64,000 nt of DNA from Chrysemys picta bellii (Eukaryota > Chordata > Testudines > Emydidae), in NCBI RefSeq assembly GCF_011386835.1, contig NC_088792.1:235234394-235298393 (forward strand), in the 5' to 3' direction. The translations under genes were made by a program, and so were the position numbers. The notes beneath the pieces were generated by a model. It saw only the letters and a program-made list of their open reading frames with translations, was not told the DNA's origin and did not search any database. Shown here piece by piece: positions 33,238 through 46,332 of this stretch. Each line of letters begins with the position of its first letter. Positions within the stretch are counted from its first letter, which is position 1.

Positions 33238-33300
33238 CTATATGTTTGTACAGCATCCTGCACAATGGGGCTTCTTTTTGATGAGTAAGTGCTACTGTGC
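33238..33300 (+). repeat. Unnamed interspersed repeat, copy 3
   Basis: TATGTTTGTACAGCATCCTG, then CACAATGGGGCTTC, the family described at 19280. Confidence 0.6.
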
Positions 33301-33318
33301 TCTCTCTCTCTCTCTCTG
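33299..33318. repeat. (CT)n microsatellite
   Basis: A run of nine to ten CT units. Confidence 0.9.
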
Positions 33319-33554
33319 AAGTTGCTCCCCACCCCCCACTGCCATTTTGGGCCAGCTGAGGTGGGACAGCTGCAGCCAGGCAGTCTGAGGCTGTTCGGGC
33401 ACAGTAGTCTTGCTCCCCTCCACTAATTAGCTTTTTGAATGATGGCTGCAGTTGCAGTCCCTTGCCTCTAGTGGCCACTATGTCCCCTCCCTGGGAGGCA
33501 GAAGGCTGCAGCCTGTTACAGGCACAGCTCAGGCCTGTCCCATGATGGCTATGA

Positions 33555-35430
33555 GGTTATGTCTACACTACGGGATTACTCCGATTTTACAGAATTCGAT
33601 TTTTGGCAACAGATTATATAGAGTCGAGTGCATGCGGCCACACTAAGCACATTAATTCGGTGGTGTGCGTCCATAGTACCGAGGCTAGCGTTGACTTCCG
33701 GAGTGTTGCACTGTGGGTGGCTATCCCATAGTTCCCGCAGTCTTCCCCGCCCATTGGAATTCTGGGTTGAGATCCCAATGCCTGATGGGGCAAAAAACAT
33801 TGTCGCGGGTGGTTGTGGGCACATGTTGTCAGGCCCCCCTTTCCCTCCCTCCATGAAAGCAATGTCAGACAACCATTTTGTGCCTTTTTTCCTGGGTTAC
33901 CCGTGCAGACGCCATACCACGGCAAGCATGGAGCCCGCTCAGCTCAATGCAGCAGTCATGAACATTGTAAACACCTCGTGCAGTTTATGCTGAACCAGAA
34001 CCTGCAAAACCAGGCGAGGAGGAGGCAGTGACGGCAGCGCGGTGATGATAGTGATGAGGACATGGACACAGAATTCTCTCAAACCGTGGGCCCTGGCGCT
34101 TTGGAGATCATGGTGTTAATGGGGCAGGTTCATGCCATGGAATGCCGATTCTGGGCCCGGGAAACAAGCACAGACTAGTGGGACCACATAGTGTTGCAGG
34201 TGTGGGACGATTCCCAGTGGCTGTGAAACTTTCGCATGCGTAAGGGCACTTTCATGGAACTTTGACTTGCTTTCCCCTGCTCTGAAGCACCAGAATACCA
34301 AGATGAGAAGCGAGTGGTGCTAGCCCTGTGGAAGCTTGCAACGCCAGACAGCTATTGGTCAGTTGGGAATCAATTTGGAGGGGGCAAATCTACTGTGGGG
34401 GCTGCTGTGATGCAAGTAGCCAAAGCAATCACTGAGCTGCTGCTACCAAAGGTAGTGACTCTGGGAAATGTGCAGGTCATAGTAGATGGCTTTGCTGCAA
34501 TGGAACTCCTTAACTGTGGTGGGGTGATAGATGGAACCCATATCCCTATCTTGGCACTGGAGCACCAGGGCAGCCAGTAACTAAACCGCAAGGGGTACTT
34601 TTCAATGATGCTGCAAGCACTGGTGGATCACAAGGGACGTTTCACCAACATCAACATGGGATGGCCGGGAAGGGTTCATGACGCTCGCGTCTTCAGGAAC
34701 ACTAGTCTGTTTAAATGGCTGCAGCAAGGGATTTACTTCCCAGTTCAGAAAATAACTGTTGGGGATGTTGAAATGCCTATAGTTATCCTTGGGGACCCAG
34801 CCTACCCCTTAATGCCATGGCTCATGAAGCCATACACAGGCAGCCTGGACAGTAGTCAGGAACTGTTCAACTATAGGCTGAGCAAGTGCAGAATGGTGGT
34901 AGAATGTGCATTTGGATGTTTAAAGGGTCGCTGGCGCACTTTACTGACTTGCTCAGACCTCAGCCAAACCAATATTCCCATTGTTATTGCTGCTTGCTGT
35001 GTGCTCCACAATCTCTGTGAGAGTAAGGGGGAGACGTTTATGACGGGGTGGGAGGTTAGGGAAATCGCCTGGCTGCTGATTATGTGCAGCCAGACACCAG
35101 GGTGATTAGAAGAGCACACCAGGAAGCGCTGCGCATCAGAGAAGCTTTGAAAACCAGTTTCATGACTGGCCAAGCTATGGTGTGACAGTTCTGTTTGTTT
35201 CTCCTTGATGAAAACCCACCCCCTTGATTGACTCATTCCCTGTAAGCAAACCACCCTCCCCCCTTTGATCACAGCTTGGTTTCAAAGGAAATAAAGTCAC
35301 TATCATTTAAAAATCATGTATTCTTTATTAATTGATTTTAAAAATAGGGAGAGAGCTGACAAGGTAGCCCGGGTGGGGTGTGGGAGGAGGGAAGGAAAAG
35401 GCCACTTTGGTTGTTGTTGTTTTTTTTTTT
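33555..35430 (+). mobile_element. PIF/Harbinger DNA transposon, 3'-truncated
   Basis: The left end GGTTATGTCTACACTACGGG is a Harbinger-type terminus, related to the MITE end at 42594. The element then carries a decayed transposase (33928-35105) and an AATAAAGTCAC signal near 35291. No complementary right end (TGTAGACATA-like) is seen by about 35.4-35.7 kb, so the right boundary is approximate and the element appears to have lost its 3' end. Confidence 0.8.
33928..35105 (+). pseudogene. Harbinger (HARBI1-like) transposase pseudogene
   Basis: A DDE-superfamily transposase (DDE_Tnp_4 type) that cuts and pastes the element DNA. A likely start ATG is at 33928, with a frameshift near 33975. From there one frame carries the whole protein but with five in-frame stops: TGA 34029, TAG 34176, TGA 34224, TGA 34263 and TAA 34578. 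The catalytic residues remain visible: first Asp in GVIDGTHIPI (codon 34530), second Asp in VILGDPAYPLMPWL (codon 34794) and the Glu in VVECAFGCLKGRWR (codon 34902). A family-typical GRVHDARVF motif lies at about 34665-34692. An acidic DDSDEDMDTE stretch lies N-terminal. The frame is otherwise open, so decay is by point mutation. Confidence 0.9.
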
Positions 35431-35439
35431 TTGTGGTGG

Positions 35440-38400
35440 GACCACATGGTAGCATGAAGCAGAACTTTCAGAAGGGAGTAGGGGCTGAGAAAAGTAGAGG
35501 GCGCAATGAATAATGCTGAGGTCTGGGGCCTCCATTCATATGTTTTTCCTTCTGGTAGGTGCCTGGAGATTCATATGAATTTTGGAATATCTGCTGTATA
35601 AAGCACTGAAACAGTTTCACACTCCATGGGCCTAATCCTGGCCTCCCATGTGATAGGCTCATTGACTTTTCACTCCCTCAGTATTTCCTAGAGCTTCTAC
35701 AAGGAAACATGCATTGTGATAGCATGAGGACCATAATTGCATCAGAACATGGATCAATATTGAGTGAGCTTACACCAAGACTCTTTTAATCTTAAAGCTT
35801 GCTGATTAATTTCTAGTAGGTTTTCTTCTGTGAATCCGGAGGAAAAAATCCAGCTGCGAAAGAGAATTTAACTCAGGGCTATGAAAATGTGAGTGAACAA
35901 AGTGTCAGGCCTGCAGATAATTAAAATAAAAACCTGTCCTGGAAGATTAAACTCATCCTGCAGCAGATGAAGTGAAGCAAATATACCTGAGATACCTGGA
36001 GAATAACTTCAAATATGTATCTGGGAAATACTATTTTTGAATGAATACTGGATGCTTGAAAAAAGTAATGGTTACAGGGGTTTTGTTAATGAGCATGTTC
36101 AGTATTACTGTGCCACTAGCTAGCTTTTTCATTGAGTGCTAAAGTTTGAGATAGGAACCAAGTTCTTCAGAATGTCACACTTTAGTCCTAGGTTTCAACT
36201 AATTTAATTTTGAAACAGTCAGTGTTGATCTAGCTGAATCTATATGGTACCTTTAAAACCTTAGAAAAGAGATGCAAAATTCAAGATTAGAGGATTTTAA
36301 ACCTTCTAATGTCGGATAAGGCATAACCATTTAAAGCTCATTCTACTAGTTGAGGTCCCAGTTCAGCAAAGCAGTTATGTAAACGTTTAAGTCCATCTGT
36401 AGTCAGGAAAGCAGTGAGGCACCTGGTTATCTTTAAGAACGTGTCTAAAGCTGAGAGTTTTGCTGTAGAGGGATGGACTACTGAATTGGTGCCCTAATTT
36501 CTCCAAATGAATACGATACTGATAATGCTGAAAATAGAAAATCATTTTTTCCTCTTGGAAAATGATAGCAATCAGGAAAATATAAAACATACAGAATAAA
36601 TTGGAGAAAACACTTATTTTGACACAGGCTGGAAGAATCTTTGTAAATTACTTCTAACTTTGTTTATGCTGCACCTAGAAAACTTGGCCAAGTCCTCTAG
36701 TGAAATTCATTAAAGATTTAAAATAGGCAGTTAGTTAAACATGAAAAGATAGTCCCAATCCTGCATTCCCTGTGCACCCAAACTCCCTCTGAAATAATTG
36801 ACTCGTGCCTGAATTCCTTACACACCATTGGTCAGCATCGAATATCACATGGTATGTTTTAATTGAACTGTGAGAGTCAGAGGTTCCAAACATAGGAATA
36901 GAGACAGACTTATCCCTAGACTAAATTTGACATAAAATAAAGCAGGGAGAATTCTAGACATCTGCCTGGTAAGCAAGTTCACTTCCCTAATTTTTTACTT
37001 TATCAGATTTGTGAAAGGAGGGGATTGAAGGGGTTGAATGTCCAACTACCTCTGAAGCCAATAAATTCCATGAGTTTAGTGGGCTCTTGGCACCTGGCAG
37101 GGTCAGGTCACGAGAGTGTAATGAAAGCCAGCACAGACTTTATGGGGAGGGAAAAGAATTAAGGCATCAAAATGTATTACTACAGTAAGAGTGGATCATT
37201 ACAGAGCAGCCTAGGAGAAGCCTGAGGGAGCTGATGTGAGTGATTATTGATTCCAGGGAAAGGATATCTCAAGGGCAGGGGTTGTCATGTGGGAGCTGCA
37301 GTGAGGTAACAATGCACCCCCTCTCACCCCCCCCCCCACCCCGGCAAATGAATCATAGCTGTAGAGAGTACGGTATGCTTAACTAGACACTTGCAACTTG
37401 ATATTATTGGCCACTGTATTATTCCCTCTGGTCCCTAAGTCAGCCAGAGTCATCGCTTTCCTTACCAGAATAAATAGTGGTGTTATACTGATGACCTTGG
37501 CAGCCCCCTACCTTCCTCTCTCAATTTTCCACCACACTATATTCAGTACTGCCCCTCCAGAGTTCAAAAATCAGGAGTGGCCCCAGAATCATGAGACTGA
37601 AAAATGTATCTTGATATTTTTTTTAAATCTGTCTTTTGACTTCACTCTACTCTGCTTCCAACGTGTTTGTGATAATTTAGGATTGAAAAGCCAACTTTGA
37701 ATGTACACAAATGCATACCTCTCCCTGAGTGCTCATATGAAGACTACCCTTACCCTTTCCTCACTCCTAAGATAGGGGAACTGCCACCCCTTGTCTATTA
37801 CTGTCTTGATTCTCTCCCTTCTTAGTTCATTTCCTTTGATTAAAGAAGAGTTATATAGTAAATAGTCTGAGAACCTCTGCCCTAATTAATACGTCGTGAT
37901 TCACACTCTCACATTGAACTGATACTACATTTTAGGGTTGGTAAATTACAGATATATCCATTAAAGGACTTTACACTAACTCCTGCTTTTTGAATTTAGC
38001 TGAACAAGGTGCAGAGGAATATATCAGGACAGGGGGTCACAGACAAAAATGAGTATTGTACATCGTAAGCAACAGCAAAAAGAAATGTTTATCATTACCT
38101 ACGAGTAAATTTCATATGTTTATGTAGCACTGCAATAAAAGAGATGGCCTCTTCACAAATAAGTATGAAATAGCTAATCTATGTCAGCTAATGGGCAGCT
38201 AACCAATAACCAGCATCCTTGGGGAGTACAGTTATATAATCTCCACTCATTAAATATGTTTTTTTAAAATTAAGCATTGAAAATATTTGTAATACTCCAA
38301 AAACAACCCTCTAGTGACTGTATTTTTTTTGTGCATAGAAACATAAAACTCATAAGTGACAATGTCACAGTTAAAATATGGGGTTGGCTTAACCTTTTGC

Positions 38401-39285
38401 AAGAAGCACCACTTCCCTGATTCCCTCTACCCTTCTCTGTCTGAGACTGGGTCGCACTTCCTCTGCCTCCTGGCTGCTCCTCACCCCTGCTCCACTCTCC
38501 TCCGCTGCAACCCCTAAATCTGCCTCCTGCTCCCCCCTCATCCTTCCCATTCACCTTTCCCAGTATCTCTGCTGCTCCTCACAGTCCCTGTGACCTGTCC
38601 AGCCCCCTGAGCCATAGAGTGGCAGCCATTTTGCCTGTGGACATGTTTTCAAACTCAATTGAAAACAGCGGGAGGTGGCTGCCAACTTTATTAATGGCTG
38701 CCTCCCTTTCACATGCAGATAGCCACCGTTCCCTCACCAGTCCTCTTGCTGGCTTTAGCCCTGTGGACAGTAATAAGAGATGGTGGACATTTTGAATAAG
38801 GGAAAAGTTGTGATTTGGCAGCCTTTTGTCATGTTTTCACCTCTCTCCAGAGTTGTGATTAAAATCATGAGAGTTGGCAATACTGGATGTTCATCTACCC
38901 GTGAACACACATGCTCACACAGACACTCACAGATACATACACCCATACTCAATTCGGTTTATTTTAAACCAGTTCAGTGGTATGTCATTTGAATAAGAAA
39001 CCGTACAAATATTGCCACAGTGTGGAGAAACCCAGCACAGTCAGGTCTCTGGCAGAGGTAGTTACAGTCTGAGGCACAGATCACCTATGTAAACTTTCAC
39101 TTTGTTACATTTGAAAACATTCTTAAGGAATCCAGTTATTACATTAGCAAGAATAAGTCATATGAGAGTAAACCCTACTTTCTATCAGTGGAGTGTGTTT
39201 ATACTGGACTCTTCCACTGGTGTACCTATAATCAGGTTAGGCTGTTTTTGAAGGATGTTAATTCCATTCTTGTACTCTCTCAGAA
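35440..39285. other. Non-coding stretch, nothing recognised
   Basis: About 3.8 kb. There is a poly-C tract (37328-37340) and a short motif AAAATCATGAGAGTTGGCAA (near 38863) that also occurs in modified form near 37580 and 55815, perhaps an old repeat. I see no exon, RNA gene or transposon that I can support. Confidence 0.35.
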
Positions 39286-39289
39286 AAAG

Positions 39290-39475
39290 AAGATGGTCCA
39301 GTGGTCAGAGCATTTGCCTAGGACTTAGAAGATCTTGTTTCTAGTCCTTGCTCCACCACAAACTTTCCCCTGTGACGGGCAAGTCATTTAGTCTTTCCAT
39401 ATGTCAGTAAAATGGGAATAGCACTTACAAAGGTATGGTGATGATAAATAACTAAGATTGTAAGGTAACAGGGGA
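39290..39475 (+). repeat. MIR-like SINE, nearly full
   Basis: A tRNA-like head GGTCCAGTGGTCAGAGCATT with a box B-like TTTCTAGTCCTTGCTCC, then the core GGGCAAGTCATTTAGTCTTT and TCAGTAAAATGGGAATAGCA. The order and spacing are those of MIR. Confidence 0.8.
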
Positions 39476-39554
39476 TCGGACCTAAGAGAAACATAGCATA
39501 TGAAATTATGAGATATAAAAGACAGTTACATCAAAGTAATGGATACATCAGAAA

Positions 39555-39590
39555 ACTGTCCATATATATATATACACACATATACATAGT
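39555..39590. repeat. (AT)n/(AC)n microsatellite
   Basis: A simple repeat of alternating TA, CA and TA units. Confidence 0.8.
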
Positions 39591-39699
39591 TACACAAAAT
39601 AACTGCTGAAACTGCAAGAAAAATATCAGAAGCCCCTGGGTAATTATATAAAAGAATCAAAATATAAAAATAACTGGATTTAAATTATTAACCTTATTG

Positions 39700-39755
39700 A
39701 TAACTTTAGATTAAGTGACTTGTCCAAGGTCCCATAATGAGTCACTGGCCTCTTG
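39700..39755 (-). repeat. MIR fragment
   Basis: AGATTAAGTGACTTGTCCAA then GGTCCCATAATGAGTCACTGG, the reverse complement of the MIR core. Confidence 0.6.
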
Positions 39756-40426
39756 ATGTATGTGCGTTTGTAGAGGAACTCTCGGAACTCTGCACCTGCA
39801 CTGAGAGGAAAACATCCAGTCTAAACTAAGTCAATTTTAAGAGTCTGATCTCTACAGGAACATTACTTCCATGATTTCTCCCCATCCACCTGTGTTCATT
39901 TAACTTTGTGTTAGCTAGTTCAGCTTAGCTCAGTGAAAATTTTGGTTGCTAGTTGTAACTTAATCAAGTTTAGTGCATCTTCTCAGTGTAAACTCTTGGC
40001 AAGAACTGCAGATGAGTCTGATGTAGAACCATGGGATTTTGATGAAATAAATAGGTCTGAGAGTGCTGCAGATGAGCTTTCACCCATTTTCAAGAGCAGC
40101 AGGTCAGATCGAGCTGGTCTATGGATGGAGAATGGGGGAATATGTGTGAGAGAGAGCTCAATGAGAAAGGCACGAATAATTTGCTATATAAAAATCTGAA
40201 ATGAATGCATCTGGCCCAGAGATCTTGCTAATCAATTGCTGCAGCTGGACCTGAGAAGCTCTGCTTGCCTTTTTTGTGTCCAGATTTTTAGGAGAGAATT
40301 GTTGGTAACATCTCTGAGGGAGATTTTGGAAAAGAGAACCATATTCATAGTTTTTGGGAGGATTGCTCATGAATTGTTTGATTTCCTAGAAGGGGATTAA
40401 AAATCACTGATTGCCCTTGGTTTTTC

Positions 40427-40535
40427 AGAGAGACAAGGGGATGAGATAATATCTTTTATTGGCCCAACTTCTGTTGGTGAAAGAGACAGGTTTTCAAGCT
40501 ACACAGATATCTTCCTCAGATATCACCTTACCCAC
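40427..40535 (-). mobile_element. PLE family 2 tail fragment
   Basis: The plus strand has GATGAGATAATATCTTTTAT, TGGCCCAACTTCTGTTGG, AAAGAGACAGGTTTTCAAGC and ATCTTCCTCAGATATCA. This is the reverse complement of the tail seen in the snapback insertion at 48613-48947. No duplication was found around it. Confidence 0.6.
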
Positions 40536-40539
40536 CTTT

Positions 40540-41240
40540 TCTTTTTAATATCCACACCCTCCTAACGGAAGTTATCATCCACACAGGAGCTTTCTGAACC
40601 TATTGGAAAGGGATATTATTCAGCATACAGGCTTGTTCCTGGAGCCATCTAACACCTCTGAGCTGATGGAGGATCTGGAGAGTCAATCTTGTAGGAGTCA
40701 TGCCCTCTGTGCTAGTGTATCTTCTCCAGGAAGAGTAGAGATGTCACCTTGGGTTTCCTGGGACACTTGTTGGGGCAGAAACAAAGCAACCCAGGATAGG
40801 GCAGTGGCAAGCTGCACCTGCACAAAATAGCAGGAAGTTTTGTTGCCTCATTTCTGTACATAGTCACTGTTCGTAACAGAGTTTCTCTCCACACCCGTCT
40901 GCTCATCAGTAAGATGCTACAGCCACTACATTAGCCAGTATTGCTTTTTCAAAAGGTTGACTTCTCAAAGAAACACGAGTGCCATCTCTGCCATGAAGAC
41001 TTCTTCAGTGCCATGGAGCTCATTTGAGGTGAGCTGACCAGTACGCCTTTTCTCTGTGGTCAGGTTGTGAGACTCTTAGCACTGATATTTTTTCCTTAGA
41101 TAGTTGGGTGACTGTTTTGTGGTGTCTCCTCCAGAGAAATCCACTGACCTTACTTACATATATGTAGAAGCTATTTTTACATAAAATAAGACAAGTAACA
41201 TGAGATTTCATGACATACTGTGAAAGCTCATTATTGTAGT
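40540..41240. other. Non-coding stretch, nothing recognised
   Basis: No element or exon recognised. Confidence 0.35.
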
Positions 41241-41244
41241 AATT

Positions 41245-41345
41245 CAAATAATAGAGCCTAGGAGTTCCAGTCATGGATGAGGACCCCTGTGTGCTAGGCG
41301 CTGTACAAATACAGAACAAGACTGTCCCTGCCCCAAAGAGCTTAT
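41245..41345 (-). repeat. Unnamed interspersed repeat, copy 4
   Basis: The plus strand reads CCTAGGAGTTCCAGTCATGG, then GTGTGCTAGGCGCTGTACAA and AAGAGCTTATAGTCCAAGG. It is the complement of the family at 19280 and extends it on one side. Confidence 0.6.
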
Positions 41346-41349
41346 AGTC

Positions 41350-42590
41350 CAAGGATGATGGATAGATTGACAGGGCAGTACAAGATAAAAATGAAACCAT
41401 ACTGGTCAGCATGATGGACAGTGGTCTCAGCACGTTATCTGTGTTTCTTACAGTTGTGCTGCACACCATCTTCCATTTTTACAAATAAACTTCCTTTTAA
41501 TGACTCCCTCTGTAGCTGTTCTTGAAGAATAGGGAGATTTGAATGACCTTTCTTGGGGGATCCAACTAAATCTTACATAGTTATGCATCCCACTTGAATC
41601 AGAATAAAAGGTGCTGTCATTTCATTGGAGGTGTTAATGCAGTGCCCTACTTCATATAATTTACTTGCATTAAATATAGAAACAAAGGGAATACAACAAA
41701 CACAATGTGAAATGACAGAAATAGCAAACAGGGCAAAATGCATCAGATTAATTTAGGCCCCTGTGCTTACCTCCACTGTGTGGCACAGAGGGGAGTAAAA
41801 GCATATTAATCATGCGGCTATCATGCTTGGGAGAGCACACTGGTGAGAGGTGGCTAACAGACATGCTCCTGTCCTTACAGTCCCTTTGCTTGAGCTATGC
41901 ACGTTTGGAGTATGTATAACTACATGTGGAGTCGTAGCTGGCAAGAAATGGTAGTGCAGATAGGAAGCAGCCTCCTGATAAAACATGCTTCCATCAGACC
42001 ACAGCACAAATAACATGACTAATTGTCCCCAAGCTAATGACAACTGAGTCAGCATCATCATACATGGAACTGGTGTCACTGCATGCTTTTGGGTGATATC
42101 AGAGCTGTTTTAGCAGCTCTAGGTACCTATATGGTGCTGTTGCCACTAATCTCATTGACTGGAGCTGGGACAGGTGGGGCCTAGAATAATACCAACTTGA
42201 TTAGGTGCCTCAGTTCCCTATCCTGCACTGTGCTTTTGTGGGTTCCTGGCCATTATGCTATGCACTTCCCCTGTTGTCATACAATTAGCTGTCCATGGTC
42301 CCTTTGAATTCACAGCAAAATGCACTTTTGAATCTTTTGAGAATATTCTGTACACTGATTTTAAAACATTTTCCTTTGGAGTGTATACAAATATATATGC
42401 TCTTGGGGTTGACAGAGGTGTTGCAGTCATGGGATAATCAGATGCATCTCCTGTGGCTCAGAAGAGGTTACATCATTTTCCCTTCTCTGTATAAGATTTG
42501 GCCCATTACATGGTAAAGAAACAAATCCCATATTGTGTGTGTGCGCGCATCTGTCCCTCATTGTGAGTCTTAAAAGTCAGTATCACACAT
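41350..42590. other. Non-coding stretch, nothing recognised
   Basis: No element or exon recognised. Confidence 0.35.
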
Positions 42591-42593
42591 TTT

Positions 42594-42834
42594 GGGTACG
42601 TCTACATTTGAATTTTTATTGGCGCCTTAGCACTTATTAACTAACATAACAGTAAATTCTAGTGTAGAGGTGAAACACACATTTGTTCCTAGCCACGGTT
42701 AACCCTACTTTATATTTACCAACATTTGTTCCTAATCATGTTTATCCGTTTTACACAGGAACTGACAGTTATATTAGTTAATGTGTTAGCTGACACCTAT
42801 TAAACCATGACTAAACATTAGTGTGGACATACCC
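42594..42834. mobile_element. Harbinger-type MITE
   Basis: A 241 bp element with ends GGGTACGTCTACA and TGTGGACATACCC. It is flanked by TTT on both sides (42591-42593, 42835-42837), consistent with a 3-bp target duplication. The interior is AT-rich and partly palindromic. Its ends resemble the left end of the coding Harbinger element at 33555, which suggests that family could have mobilised it. Confidence 0.8.
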
Positions 42835-42837
42835 TTT

Positions 42838-45800
42838 GTGAGCCTGGATGAAGGGATTTATATTCATGGAAAATAATAGATTACCTACTTAAAGTACAAA
42901 CACAATCCAGGGTTAGAACTCCCACTATATTAAAATATGCTATGGAGCTAGCCTCAAAAAATGTCCCTTGGATACAGAAAACATTCTAAATTGTCAGTTC
43001 TGGCTTAATTTTATTTATGTATTTATTTGAAGCTTTTTTAAAAAGAGTACTGAAAGAGAAGATGCATATATATTTTCTGGTAAAATTTCTTAGAAAGAAG
43101 AGATTTAAAAAAATCACAATCAAAGTATGTAGCTGGTACGCTTTGTCACTGTAGTTATATATAAACAGGCTATTCTTGTTCTATTTGTAATTACAGTTTT
43201 ATTCCTCATCAGTAAAAAGCTATTTTAAAAAAAAAAAAGGGGGGGGAAACTAAAACCAAAATTTGTCTAGATTGGATTAATATTTAACAATTTTCTCTTT
43301 TCACAATGACCCTTTAATTCCTGTATTTCGGAATTAAATAATTATGTCCAGGATTTGAGGGTTGCAGCTACATTGGGAAAGCTCTAGAAGATGCATAAAG
43401 TCAAGTTTACCAAAAAACCTACTGAATGTGATTCTGGCCATCGTTCATTTATCATTTCATTTGCTGGCAGCAAATAGAGATGAGAGGGGAAACAGTTATC
43501 TCTTAGCCCAGCAATTGTTCTCAAGTAAAGGACCCTGCAAGCTGCATATTCATAGGAAGTTTGTTGTGACTAATGCAAACTGATAGTCCTTGCAATGTGA
43601 TGTCGAAAGCCCAGAGGCACTTAGAGTCCTGTTGTTTCAAGTGAGCATGTGGAAGGCAACATGGATCATGAAGGTCTGTTAATATTCCCCCACTGGATAG
43701 GAAATGTGTACTGGCATTAATGTGTGTGGAAAAATTCTGACACTGCTCATATATTTAAAACACATAATTCAAGGCTGAAAACAATAACTCTTTTTTTTTC
43801 TTCTGCTTTTGTTGAATGTGTGTGTTTTTTTAAGTAATTAACTAAATCCTCAGTAAAGCCAAAGAACTGCACCAGAATTACTGTAAAAGACATGCAGTAA
43901 ATTCATTGATCCTAGCACTTAAAAAGGAGGCTAAAATAAAAAGTAAACACCTACATTTTGTGGCTGTACTATATCTTTTTAATTGTGGCACATATCAAGC
44001 AATTGGAAATGAAGATACTATTGACCTATCTATTCCATTCTCCATATGTGAGCTCCATCTCTACCTTTGCTTTGTCTCTGATTTCCATTATAACATTATA
44101 TTCTTGTCTTCCCTGATGATGTGCTTCACAAGAAGCCAATAATGTGTCAAACAACCCAATAGTAAATGTATTTCCTCCTTATGAATTAATGACCTTTTCA
44201 TTAGATTCTGCCCTCAGTTTTAATGCCTTTGTTCTGATTTGTTTTGAGCATTGTCCTGAGATCCATGTCAAAGAATAGAGGAATGAGTCTGTAGAACAAA
44301 CAGTCCTCAAGTGATTACACAGTCTTTGGGGTGTGTGGGAAGAGCTTCTTGCACTATCACTATTCAGAACATAGAACTGACAGTGGGGAGGGGGTTGCAG
44401 GAAATGATCTTGGTTATGCTGAAGAATAAAAAATGATAATATAGCCAAGTTTTATATATCCACAGAAGTGATCAGACTTTCAGTTTAGATTGTAAACAGC
44501 AATAGTAAAACTTTACTATGAATGATGAGGTTGTTGCTGCAAAGCAGCCAGGAAATCTCCAATGTTCCTGGAGGGCCAGTGTGACCTCAGAAGTCCTCTG
44601 ACGGTGAAATATTTTGACAGCAATGTGAGGCTCAGTTTTTATTAGCCTAAAAATATTCTTATTGGAAAAAGTGTGTATAAGATTGGGGCGATGATGGCAA
44701 AAAGGAAAGGGCTTATGCCCAAGTGGCGGCTCCTAATGGGGCTTAGAAAAAATATTTATTAACGGGGACAGTCAATAAAAACTTTTTATAAAGAGGCTTT
44801 CAGTGGGATGGGGAAACTGTATGTACCTGTGAGATCTCACGTTTAACTGCTAATAGTTTAGACTAGAGCTATGTTGCTGTAATAGAAGTGGCAATAAATA
44901 TACAAAGATGATACTAGCAAGGAGAGGTTACACAAAAAGATCGTAATAGAAGACCCTCTTAATAACCAAGAGCTCAGCGCCATAGATAATGAGTCCTTGT
45001 GGAAGAAGGAAAATTCCTTGGTTCAAATGGCTTTTCTTTTTGTATTGAAGATCAACTGTACAAGGAAAGGAAGGCAACATCCAGGATCACTTGGCCTTGC
45101 ACCAAAGACAAAAATATGTTGTATGGAGGCAGAGGTGTGGTTTGTAGATGGCAGGGTCTAAACAGCGATTGGGAGCAGTATATGGATAGCAGTGCCAGAG
45201 AAGTATATTTGAATCTGGAACTTGAACTCTAAGTTGCAAGTTGCTGGTGCCCTGGAAGGGGAATTAATTGTGGGTCGCTGTGCTGTTGCTACAGCTATCT
45301 TTGTTCAAGTCTATAAGCAACTGTGAATCAAACAGGCTAGGAATTCAGGCCAAAATTTTATAACATGGTGCCCAATTAGGTTCCTAAATCTATATTAAGC
45401 ATCTCAATATATTTGTTTGGATAGAAATAAAAATAGGATGTCCATACCAAAAATTCTAGTTTCGAGAAATTAATTAGACTTACAATCAAAATGACTACCG
45501 AGCAGCAGGAGAGTCATATACAAACAATGGATTAATTCAGCCAGCCACAGCAGTAGCAAAACAGACCCTTTTATACCTTCAGGAACATACTTCCAACCTT
45601 CCTCAAAAACCCCTCACAAAGCTATGTAAATTGATTTTTCAGAAGAGCTCAGCACCCACAAATTTTGTTGAAATCAATGGGACATAAAGGTACTCCAAAA
45701 CCGTTGAAAATTAAGCTATTATATAAAAATCAGTGAGAATGTATAGGTTTATATAGCTTATTTTCTCTTGTGTCCTTTGTCCAGCATATCTTTTAGTCGG

Positions 45801-46330
45801 ATGATGTGAGGAATCCTGAATCATACAGGTATTGAGCTCTGCGTCAGGGGATGGGTTGATGCTTGAGTCATGTTCCAATCTTTTCATAATTGCAAGGTTT
45901 TCAAAACCACAATAAGGAGTGGTTTGGGGATAAGTTGATAAACTGGAGACTAAAAGCACATGAAACAGACTAATCTAAATTATGTATGATTTTTGTAATT
46001 TTTTTTAAATGTAGTTCTGGCTGCTAACGTTTCTTAGGTGATCTTGAAGACACGCTCAGGGTTTGGAATATTTATATCTTGGAGTGGAGAAGTGACCCCT
46101 GACCTTATTTTAAAGTTATACTGGAATGTAATTTAGTAAGTGAGTGGTCATGTCATTAGGATGTGATACTTTTGTAATTGAGTGAATTACAAAATGTGAT
46201 TTTTTTTTTAAGAGTTTTATTTTGGTGAAAGGGAGTAATGCCTTATTCTGTGTTTATCACATGGGAATGACTGGAGCAGCCATAGCACAAAGGAGTCTCT
46301 CAACTCTGGCAAGTGATTATGGGTAGAAAC
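42838..46330. other. Non-coding stretch, nothing recognised
   Basis: About 3.5 kb, AT-rich with a poly-A/poly-G tract near 43228-43247. No element or exon that I can support. Confidence 0.35.
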
Positions 46331-46332
46331 TA

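Noticed and set aside
39290..39360. A tRNA gene at the head of the MIR
   Set aside because: Box A- and B-like sequence is present but it cannot form a cloverleaf and continues into the MIR core, so it is a SINE head.
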